Source: Methanobacteriota archaeon
GTDB lineage: Archaea; Hydrothermarchaeota; Hydrothermarchaeia; Hydrothermarchaeales; JACQPM01
Direction: 5' to 3'
DNA: 6,159 nucleotides
Assembly (NCBI GenBank): GCA_016207475.1
Contig: JACQPM010000030.1
Span: 1 to 6,159 of the forward strand
Positions within the stretch are counted from its first letter, which is position 1, and every line of letters begins with the position of its first letter. The position numbers and the translations under genes are program-made. Shown piece by piece: positions 1 through 5,282 of the stretch. Under the pieces are notes generated by a model that was given only the letters and a program-made list of their open reading frames with translations, did no database searches and had not been told where the DNA came from.

Positions 1-1077
1 CCCTCCAGCCGCCTCTTCCAGCCTACCCACCCTCACCTCCATGGACCCCAGGACCTTCTCCAGGATGGAGACAGAGTCCTTGGTCGAGGAGAGGGCATCA
101 GCCAGGATGGGGGAGAGCTCTTGCATGTCCCTGTTGTAGGCGTACGGGAGGGTCCGCATGATGGCAAGTCCCGAGACCAAGTCCCCCAGCACCCTCCCAG
201 CCTTGGCCCTGGCGATCTCCAGGACATCCGGGTTCTTCTACTGGGGCATTATGCTGGAGGTGGATGCAAAGCGGTTGCTCAGCTCTATGAACCCGAACTC
301 GCGGCTCTGCCAGAGGATGAGCTCCTCCACCAGCCGCCCCATATCGACCATCGTCATGGCCAGGGCGGCGAGGGCCTCCAGGATGAAGTCCCTCGATGAG
401 ACGGCGTCCATGGAGTTCTCCAGGACCCCGCCAAAGCCCAGGAGGGACGTCGTCCTCTCCCTGTTTACTGGGAAGCTGCTGGTGGAGAGGGCCCCGGAGC
501 CCAGCGGATTCAGGTCCGCCCGTCGGTACGCGTCCCCCAGGCGGTCCAGGTCCCGCATCAGGGCATCGTGGTGGGCCAGGAGGTGGTGGGCCAGGGTGGT
601 AGGTTGGGCAGGCTGGAGGTGGGTGTAGCCAGGCATCACGGTCCCAGAGTGCCTGGCGGCGAGGTGCAGGAGGGTCCCCTCCAGCCTGCAGAGGAGGGAT
701 ATACACCTGTCCAGCTCGTCCCTGACCCACATCCTCAGGGCCAGGGCCACCTGGTCGTTCCTGGAGCGGGCGGTGTGCATCCGCCCCCCTGCCTCCCCGG
801 CCTTCTCGATGACGGAGGCCTCTATGGCCATGTGTATATCTTCGTATTTTGGGTCCATGTGGAGGGCCTCGGGTCCGGCCCTGTGGAGGTCCATCAGGGC
901 CTTCAGGATCTTGGCGGCGTCAGCCCTGGGGATGATCTCCTCCTCCTGGAGCATCAGGACGTGGGCCATGGACCCCAAAAGGTCGTACTCGAAGAGCGTC
1001 CTGTCGAAGGCCAGGGGGGAGATGTACCTGGCAGCCTCCTCGTCCATTGCACCCCCTAGCCTGCCTTCCCGGATCAT
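1..1077 (-). CDS. argH: Argininosuccinate lyase with an in-frame TAG at the catalytic lysine; 3' end outside window
   Basis: Argininosuccinate lyase cleaves argininosuccinate to arginine and fumarate, the last step of arginine synthesis, as a cytoplasmic homotetramer of the fumarase/aspartase superfamily. Numbering from the ATG at 1077, I see the HTARSRNDQ block (101-109), GYTHLQPAQP with the expected catalytic His153, NPLGSGAL (190-197), SRDF (228-231) and the mobile-loop signature TSSIMPQ (273-279). Codon 280 is TAG where the family has the first Lys of MPQKKNP. The frame then continues open for 79 codons to the window edge with family-like sequence (KNPDVLEIARAKAGRV, then LPYAYNRDMQE). About 100-130 C-terminal residues should lie beyond base 1. 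The start at 1077 is chosen because MIREGRLGG matches the usual N-terminus; the frame is open to 1197 but that part is not ASL-like. A TATA-like stretch lies about 35 bases upstream and no close Shine-Dalgarno is seen, so the leader is probably short. If TAG terminates, the product is an inactive 279-residue fragment. Identity is very sure; functional status is open. Confidence 0.93.
206..225 (-). other. Possible RNA hairpin 12 bases after the argH TAG
   Basis: On the minus strand GTCCTGG (225 to 219), a six-base loop AGATCG, then CCAGGGC (212 to 206) can form a seven-pair stem with one G-U pair. It starts 12 bases after the TAG, a spacing at which stem-loops can aid stop readthrough. It also encodes conserved lyase residues in GC-rich DNA, so chance is a fair explanation. 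Confidence 0.35.
238..240 (-). other. In-frame amber (TAG) codon inside argH
   Basis: On the minus strand the codons read ATG CCC CAG TAG AAG AAC CCG, that is M-P-Q-stop-K-N-P. The superfamily signature is GSSxxPxKxN, and the TAG sits on the K that follows PQ. AAG to TAG is a single transversion. Sequence is intact and conserved on both sides, with no frameshift and no second stop in the 237 downstream bases. It could be a suppressed or pyrrolysine codon, a recent nonsense mutation, or a sequencing or assembly error; the window alone cannot decide. Confidence 0.9.
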
Positions 1078-1105
1078 ATCGCTACCAATAGGACCTTGCG
1101 AACTT

Positions 1106-1141
1106 CCATAATAAAGCTTCTGCTTGGAGCAAGGTTTATTA
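1106..1141. promoter_or_regulatory. Divergent promoter region between argH and the zinc-ribbon gene
   Basis: This is an AT-rich patch in otherwise GC-rich DNA. On the minus strand, CTTTATTATGG (1116 to 1106) is a plausible TATA box about 35 bases before the argH ATG, which predicts a leader of only a few bases. On the plus strand, ATAATAAAG (1108-1116) or TTTATTA (1135-1141) could serve the zinc-ribbon gene. The upstream box fits better because the downstream one would place the transcript start at or past the Shine-Dalgarno at 1154-1158. Seen by eye only; transcript starts are inferred. Confidence 0.5.
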
Positions 1142-1153
1142 GTCCGCGAGGGA

Positions 1154-1158
1154 AAGGA
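1154..1158 (+). promoter_or_regulatory. Ribosome binding site of the zinc-ribbon gene
   Basis: AAGGA sits seven bases before the ATG at 1166 and decides between several candidate starts. It implies a transcript with a leader rather than a leaderless one. Confidence 0.5.
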
Positions 1159-1165
1159 TGGAACG

Positions 1166-1312
1166 ATGAGTATGGCTGGGAAGATGATGGTCTGCAACGC
1201 CTGCGAGAGGGTCTTCAGGGTCGATGTAATGGGGAAGGAGAAGAAGACCCTCTGCCCAAAGTGCGGGTCAGAGCACGTCTACAGCGCCTTCCAATACTTC
1301 CGGCACGCCTAG
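1166..1312 (+). CDS. Small zinc-ribbon protein, 48 residues
   Basis: The product is a very small protein with two CxxC knuckles, Cys10/Cys13 (CNAC) and Cys30/Cys33 (CPKC), 16 residues apart. This is a classic four-cysteine zinc ribbon, followed by a short aromatic tail (YSAFQYFRH). Such ribbons bind one zinc ion and often contact nucleic acid or a protein partner; I do not recognise a specific family and assign no role. The ATG at 1166 is preferred because AAGGA (1154-1158) lies seven bases upstream; ATGs at 1172, 1184 and 1187 are also in frame. A longer form from a TTG at 1124 would start inside the promoter region and is unlikely. The gene ends in TAG. It is transcribed divergently from argH and stands 168 bases before the histone gene, so it is probably its own unit. 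Confidence 0.75.
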   Translation: MSMAGKMMVCNACERVFRVDVMGKEKKTLCPKCGSEHVYSAFQYFRHA

Positions 1313-1431
1313 CCAGAGCTTCATTTTCATGCGAAAGAGTCGGGCCTAATCATCTACGCCACTAAAATTGCCCTTGCTTCCCGGTTCTCCCCCATAGCTA
1401 GGCTCGCAGCAACTATTCACAAATCAAAACC

Positions 1432-1459
1432 CACAAATATTTATATATATGTATTTTAA
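1432..1459 (+). promoter_or_regulatory. Histone gene promoter (TATA-type)
   Basis: The stretch ACAAATATTTATATATATG, followed by TATTTTAAT, is the strongest A+T block in the window and lies 25-50 bases before the histone ATG. It looks like a strong archaeal TATA box and would place transcription start near 1460-1470, just before the ribosome binding site. The rest of the spacer from 1313 holds no gene or RNA that I can recognise. Confidence 0.65.
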
Positions 1460-1469
1460 TAGCCATATC

Positions 1470-1477
1470 GAGGTGAT
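1470..1477 (+). promoter_or_regulatory. Strong ribosome binding site of the histone gene
   Basis: GAGGTGAT lies three bases before the ATG at 1481. It contains the full complement of the CACCUCC-type 3' end of archaeal 16S rRNA. Together with the strong TATA box it suggests high expression, as expected for a chromatin protein. Confidence 0.75.
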
Positions 1478-1480
1478 TTC

Positions 1481-1684
1481 ATGGGAGAACTGCCGCTTAC
1501 CGCAATGGATCGGATTATAAGGAAGGCCACGAAGCTGAGGGTTGGGTTGGATGCCCGCGAGGCCCTTGCCCAGATATTGGAAGAGGAAGGGGCCAAGATC
1601 GCGAGGGAGGCAGGGAAGTACGCCCAGCACGCCAAGCGGAGGACCGTAAAGGCCGAGGACATCAGGCTGGTGATCGGGAAGTAG
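1481..1684 (+). CDS. Archaeal histone, 67 residues
   Basis: This is a single histone-fold protein that dimerises and wraps or compacts DNA, related to HMfA/HMfB and HTkA. It has the usual length and layout: the N-terminal ELPL motif, helix 1 from about residue 7, the loop arginine Arg20 (RV motif, equal to HMfB Arg19), the long central helix (about 24-50) and the C-terminal HAKRRTVKAEDI block, whose RT contacts DNA and which leads into the last helix. There is no tail beyond the fold. Position 17 is Thr where HMfB has the stacking Gly16 and HTkA has Gly17. The gene has its own strong promoter and ribosome binding site. It ends in TAG, with an in-frame TAA three codons later. PolX follows 64 bases downstream on the same strand. 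Confidence 0.95.
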   Translation: MGELPLTAMDRIIRKATKLRVGLDAREALAQILEEEGAKIAREAGKYAQHAKRRTVKAEDIRLVIGK

Positions 1685-1748
1685 AGTTCCTAAGAAACTC
1701 TCGATAGATGCACACGCCTCGTGCTATAGCGTTACCAAAAAAGTATCC

Positions 1749-3464
1749 ATGAAGAACGAGAGCGTGGCGAAGATACTCTACGAGATCGCGGACATCCTCG
1801 AGGCGCAGGATGTCCAGTGGAAGCCGGCGGCCTATCGGAAGGCTGCAATGGCTATCGAGTCCCTCTCGGAGGAAGTAGAGGATATCTATAGGGGGGGAGG
1901 GAAGAAGGCGCTTCTAAAGATTCCTGGGATAGGGGAGAACATCTCCAAAAAGGTAGAGGAGATGATAACGACAGGGGGCCTGGGATATTACGCGAGGCTG
2001 AAAAAGGAGTTACCCATCGATTTTGGGACCCTCACTGCAATCCCTGGGCTCGGGCCCAAGAAGTTGAAGAAGCTATTTAATGCACTGGGAGTAAGGACGC
2101 TCGAGGAGCTGAAGGAGGCCGCCGAGAGAGGGAAGATCGCAGGGCTTGAGGGTTTCGGGGAGAAGAGCGAGCAGGAGATACTGAAGGGGATCGCGCTCCT
2201 TGAGAAGACGAGAGGGAGAGCGCTTCTCGGGGCCATCCTGCCAGATGCACTGGCGATCGTCGAGAAGCTCAAGGAGAGCAAGGCGGTCGGGAGGATAGGT
2301 ATAGCCGGCTCCCTCCGCAGGATGAAGGAGACGGTGGGCGACATAGATATCCTGGCGACATCGGGAGAGCCAGGAAGGGTTATGGGGCTCTTCGTCTCGC
2401 TCCCCGAGGTCGAGGCTGTCTTTGCAAAGGGCATGACGAAAAGTTCCGTGCACCTGAAGAACGGATTGGACTGCGACCTTCGCGTGGTGGAAGAGGACTC
2501 TTTCGGTTCCGCCCTCCAGTATTTCACAGGTTCGAAGGACCATAATATAGCGCTGAGGAAGATCGCCATAAAGATGGGATACAAGCTCAGCGAGTACGGG
2601 ATATTCAAAGGGGAGGAGAAGATAGCCGGCAGGACCGAGGAGGAGGTTTATGGGCGGCTGGGGCTCCCTTATATCGAGCCAGAGTTGCGCGAGAATACCG
2701 GGGAGATCGAGGCTGCGCAGGAGGGGAGACTTCCAGCGTTGATCGAACTCGAGGAGGTGCGGGGGGATCTCCACGTGCATACCAACTGGAGCGACGGGAG
2801 CGAACCCGTGGAGGAGGTTGTCCTGGCCGCCAGGGAGCGGGGGTATGAGTGGGTCTGCATCTCGGACCATTCCCAGAGCCTGAGGATAGCGCACGGGCTG
2901 GACGAGAGGGACCTGGAGCGGCAGTTCGATGAGATAGAGCGGGTGAAGGGGGGTATCACCGGGATCGAGGTCCTGAGGGGGATCGAGTGCGATATAAGGA
3001 AGGACGGGAGCCTCGACCTGATGGACGAGACCTTGGAGAGATGCGACATCGTCATAGGGGCCGTACATTCCCATTTCAATCTCCCCATGAGAGAGATGAC
3101 CGAGAGGATGATGCGAGCGATGGAGAACCCAAATCTCGATATAATAGGGCATCCCACGGGGAGGCTCCTGGGGGAGAGGGAGGCCTACGAGCTCGATTGG
3201 GAGCGCCTCTTCGATGCCGCGGAGGACAATGGCATCGCCTTTGAGATAAACGCCTTCCCCTCCCGGTTGGACCTGGATGGAGCGCATATAAAGGCGGCCC
3301 TTGCCCATGGCCTGCAGTTCGCTATAGGGACGGACGCCCACACCAAGGACCAGATGGACTTCATGGAGCTGGGAGTTGCGACAGCGAGGCGGGGTTGGGC
3401 CGAGGGGAAGGACGTGCTGAACACCCTGGGCGCGGAGGATGTCAGGAGGAGGTTCTCGCCTTAG
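1749..3464 (+). CDS. polX: Family X DNA polymerase with PHP domain (PolX), 571 residues
   Basis: PolX fills short gaps in base excision repair, and its PHP domain typically gives 3'-5' exonuclease and AP-site processing activity. The length (571) matches Bacillus-type PolX. Domains in order: an 8 kDa-like N-terminal region, helix-hairpin-helix motifs at about 58-66 (IPGIGENIS) and 98-109 (IPGLGPKKL), with a third at 133-145. The nucleotidyltransferase core has GS at 187-188, the metal-binding pair D198/D200 (GDIDI) and the third aspartate D243 (CDLRVV), followed by the FTGS and GYKLSEYG blocks. The PHP domain from about 340 has H342/H344 (DLHVHT), D373/H374 (SDH), E413 (GIECD), H440/H442 (HSH), H468 (IGHP) and D529/H531 (GTDAH), so both active sites look complete. 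The ATG at 1749 has no Shine-Dalgarno; a weak CTATAG lies about 25 bases upstream, so a leaderless transcript is possible, or read-on from the histone. The TAG stop overlaps the stop of the opposing gene. Confidence 0.96.
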   Translation: MKNESVAKILYEIADILEAQDVQWKPAAYRKAAMAIESLSEEVEDIYRGGGKKALLKIPGIGENISKKVEEMITTGGLGYYARLKKELPIDFGTLTAIPGLGPKKLKKLFNALGVRTLEELKEAAERGKIAGLEGFGEKSEQEILKGIALLEKTRGRALLGAILPDALAIVEKLKESKAVGRIGIAGSLRRMKETVGDIDILATSGEPGRVMGLFVSLPEVEAVFAKGMTKSSVHLKNGLDCDLRVVEEDSFGSALQYFTGSKDHNIALRKIAIKMGYKLSEYGIFKGEEKIAGRTEEEVYGRLGLPYIEPELRENTGEIEAAQEGRLPALIELEEVRGDLHVHTNWSDGSEPVEEVVLAARERGYEWVCISDHSQSLRIAHGLDERDLERQFDEIERVKGGITGIEVLRGIECDIRKDGSLDLMDETLERCDIVIGAVHSHFNLPMREMTERMMRAMENPNLDIIGHPTGRLLGEREAYELDWERLFDAAEDNGIAFEINAFPSRLDLDGAHIKAALAHGLQFAIGTDAHTKDQMDFMELGVATARRGWAEGKDVLNTLGAEDVRRRFSP

Positions 3465-3649
3465 TCAGTGGTCTCGGAGGCCCCGAGGCGCATCTCCAGC
3501 TCCACGATCCTCCGCATGTTATCCTGCCACTCCAGGACGAGCCTCTCCAGGATCTCCCCGTCGGGTATCCCGAGGAACTCGTCCCGCAGCTCCAGGAACC
3601 TCTCCAGGGCTTCGCCGCTCAGCCTGACCTCCACCACCAGTTCTTCCAT
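3461..3649 (-). CDS. Small protein resembling ribbon-helix-helix proteins, 62 residues
   Basis: I do not recognise a named family. The product is short and acidic. It begins with an alternating strand (EELVVEVRLSGE, 2-13), then helix 1 (about 14-27, ALERFLELRDEFLG), a turn at IPDG, and a second helix (about 31-55) rich in Leu/Glu that could form a coiled coil. Strand-helix-helix at this size is the layout of Arc/MetJ/CopG dimeric DNA-binding proteins, but the strand lacks the basic residues typical of DNA contact apart from Arg9, so the role is open. The ATG is one base after the stop of the isopentenyl phosphate kinase gene. GAGGT (3660 to 3656) lies six bases before it, inside the kinase's last codons, so the two are surely cotranscribed and may be coupled in translation. 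It ends in TAA, convergent with polX. Confidence 0.75.
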   Translation of the reverse strand: MEELVVEVRLSGEALERFLELRDEFLGIPDGEILERLVLEWQDNMRRIVELEMRLGASETTD

Positions 3650-3650
3650 G

Positions 3651-4499
3651 TCACAACCTCAAGATCGTCCCGAGCCCTTCCTTACCCTCCAGGGCCGCCT
3701 CTATATTTCCGGCCACGTTGCCGGAGATGAACTCCGCCCTGACCCCTGAGCCTCCCAGGATCCTGAAGAGCTCCAGGACCTTCCCTCTTATCCCACCCGT
3801 CACGTCGGTGTTGGACGAGGCACCCAGGTACCCGAAGACCTCCTCCAAGGAGGAAGCCTCCTTTATCAGCTTGGCTCCCGGATCCTTGCGGGGGTCCCCG
3901 GTGTAGAGCCCTTCCACATCGGTGGCCTCCACGATCCTCCGCCCCCCCAGCCCCCTGGCCAGGTAGGGGGCTATCTGGTCCCCGGAGAGGATGGAGCAGC
4001 CCTGGACCCTGTCGTAGGCCGGTACCCCGAAGAGGACCGGTACCATCCCCAGCCTGAGGAAGCCCTCCAGGGCCTGGAGCGGCATGGAGACCAGGTCGTG
4101 GATTTGGATCTCGTGCTCCCGCCCCCCCACCTTGACCTTCCAGGGCCTCGTCTCCATCACCGCCATGGATGACGGCTGGGTGGGCATGGCCGGTACCCCT
4201 TCTGCCAGGAGGGCCTCCACCACCAGGCAGTTGAGCTCGTTCTGGTACTTCTGGGTCTCGGCGAAGCCGAAGGCGTGCTCCGGCGTCGAGCACCCCTTGC
4301 TTATGCCGTACCTCTTGACGATGGGGTGGCCGTAGGAACCGGCCCCGTGGACGATTATCAACGGCCCCTTCCCGGCCCGATAGCCTGCACCCACCTCCCT
4401 GGCTAGTCTCCCCAGGTTCTCCCTGTCCAGGGTGGGTTCGGCGGCCCCTTTCTTGGTGATGATGCTGCCGCCCAGCTTCAGGACTGTGAGCCTGTCCAT
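3651..4499 (-). CDS. Isopentenyl phosphate kinase, 282 residues
   Basis: This cytoplasmic amino-acid-kinase family enzyme phosphorylates isopentenyl phosphate with ATP to give isopentenyl diphosphate. It is the last step of the alternative archaeal mevalonate pathway that feeds ether-lipid and other isoprenoid synthesis. Visible motifs: KLGGS (8-12) with following lysines 16-17, IVHGAGSYGHP (49-59) whose His58 matches the substrate-phosphate His60 of the Methanocaldococcus enzyme, LSGD (171-174), ATDVEGLYTGDP (192-203) and DVTGG (222-226), with GTIL near the end. The GHP histidine separates this family from glutamate 5-kinase and uridylate kinase. Length is slightly above the usual ~260. The ATG at 4499 has no close Shine-Dalgarno but a TATA box sits about 30 bases upstream, which suggests a leaderless or near-leaderless transcript. 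It is followed by the 62-residue gene in the same unit. Confidence 0.95.
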   Translation of the reverse strand: MDRLTVLKLGGSIITKKGAAEPTLDRENLGRLAREVGAGYRAGKGPLIIVHGAGSYGHPIVKRYGISKGCSTPEHAFGFAETQKYQNELNCLVVEALLAEGVPAMPTQPSSMAVMETRPWKVKVGGREHEIQIHDLVSMPLQALEGFLRLGMVPVLFGVPAYDRVQGCSILSGDQIAPYLARGLGGRRIVEATDVEGLYTGDPRKDPGAKLIKEASSLEEVFGYLGASSNTDVTGGIRGKVLELFRILGGSGVRAEFISGNVAGNIEAALEGKEGLGTILRL

Positions 4500-4522
4500 G
4501 GGCCGTACTTGCCCTCCAGGGC

Positions 4523-4531
4523 TATAAATAT
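4523..4531 (-). promoter_or_regulatory. TATA box of the isopentenyl phosphate kinase unit
   Basis: Read on the minus strand this is ATATTTATA within the 63-base gap between the RPA-like gene's stop and the kinase ATG. Its spacing of about 28 bases to the ATG at 4499 predicts transcription starting at or within a few bases of the start codon. It indicates that the kinase pair can be expressed apart from the mcm unit upstream. Confidence 0.6.
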
Positions 4532-4562
4532 GTCGCCAAGGGCAAGGGGCGCTGGAGAAGGC

Positions 4563-5282
4563 TCATACGCGCTTGAATCTCCCGATCTTCGGCTCGTATA
4601 TCTCGCCCTCGCCCATGAGCTCGTTGAGCACGCCCTCCAGCTTCTCCTCCGCCAGCCCGCTCTCCTCCAGGAGGGTGACGTATTTTATGCCGTCCTTCTC
4701 CCCGAGCCTCTCCACGAGCTCCAGCACCATCTCCTTCGGGTCCCTCTCCTCCTTCCCTTCGGCTGCCTCCTCGACCACCTCCACGGTCGGCGCTTCCGCG
4801 GCCTGAGCTGGCAATGCGGAGGAGGGGGGTGCCTCCACCTGGCCCACCTTCTCCCTCAGCCTCTTCTCCTTCAAGAGGAGCTCCAGCTTTCGGACCAGCT
4901 CCCAGTTGGGGTCCCGGATCTGCCATATGGATTCCGGGGATACGTACCTCTCCCCTTCGTACTCCTTCACCTTGCCTATGACATCCACGATATCCCCGGG
5001 CTTGATACGCTCCAGGAGCTCCAGCTCTTCCCTGAAGGTCCTGACGGCTATCGTCTCCGTGGCATCGTCCAGGGTGATGGACCCGTATTTACGATCTTCG
5101 CTCACGTACCTGGAGACCACGGTACCGAGGACTCTCACCCTCGAGACATCTTCTTTGAGGATCGTGATGAGGTGGTTGGGCTCCATCCTGGAGGCCCCTC
5201 TGACGAACTCGCCGTCCACCAGGTCCCGCACCCTCAACTTCGTGGCACTTCCCCTAGCAATGGCCGCCATGCCGTCCCTCAC
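4563..5282 (-). CDS. RPA32-like OB-fold single-strand DNA-binding protein with C-terminal winged helix
   Basis: The product resembles archaeal RPA-associated/RPA32-type proteins, which bind or accompany single-stranded DNA in replication and repair. An OB fold covers about residues 48-120 (SRVRVLGTVVSRYV, then YGSITLDDATETI, then GDIVDVIGKVKEYEGERYVSPE). A charged helix follows (about 128-147), then a Pro/Ala/Glu linker (149-181) and a winged-helix domain (182-239, ending GEIYEPKIGRFKRV). This OB-linker-winged-helix order mirrors eukaryotic RPA32. There is no zinc finger and no second OB fold. The start given is a GTG whose last bases overlap the mcm stop (GTGA). An ATG four codons later at 5270, with GAGGG a few bases upstream, is an equally good start. 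The overlap means one operon with mcm. The specific partner (an RPA41-like subunit) is not in the window. Confidence 0.88.
   Translation of the reverse strand: MRDGMAAIARGSATKLRVRDLVDGEFVRGASRMEPNHLITILKEDVSRVRVLGTVVSRYVSEDRKYGSITLDDATETIAVRTFREELELLERIKPGDIVDVIGKVKEYEGERYVSPESIWQIRDPNWELVRKLELLLKEKRLREKVGQVEAPPSSALPAQAAEAPTVEVVEEAAEGKEERDPKEMVLELVERLGEKDGIKYVTLLEESGLAEEKLEGVLNELMGEGEIYEPKIGRFKRV

Noticed and set aside
98..730. Minus-strand frame of 210 codons overlapping argH, as possible evidence of a frameshift around the TAG
   Set aside because: The conserved lyase frame continues unchanged across the TAG, so no frameshift is needed; the other frame is Pro/Gly-rich noise.
1078..1197. N-terminal extension of argH to an ATG at 1197
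   Set aside because: The extra 40 residues do not look like the lyase family, cross the likely promoter and overlap the divergent zinc-ribbon gene.
1683..1701. Hairpin AGAGTT/AACTCT after the histone gene as a terminator
   Set aside because: The stem is only six pairs with a mismatch further in, and no T-run follows, so it does not meet the usual pattern for archaeal or intrinsic termination.
2073..3341. Long minus-strand open frame of 422 codons inside polX
   Set aside because: It lies wholly antisense to a fully recognisable polymerase, in GC-rich DNA where antisense frames stay open by chance, and its translation is rich in Pro, Leu and Gly with no motif.
1310..3749. TAG as a sense codon throughout this genome
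   Set aside because: Three of the seven gene ends in view use TAG. Reading through them would give a 49-residue tail across the histone promoter and a 95-residue tail antisense to the 62-residue gene and the kinase 3' end, neither of which looks like protein. Only the argH TAG has conserved coding sequence after it.
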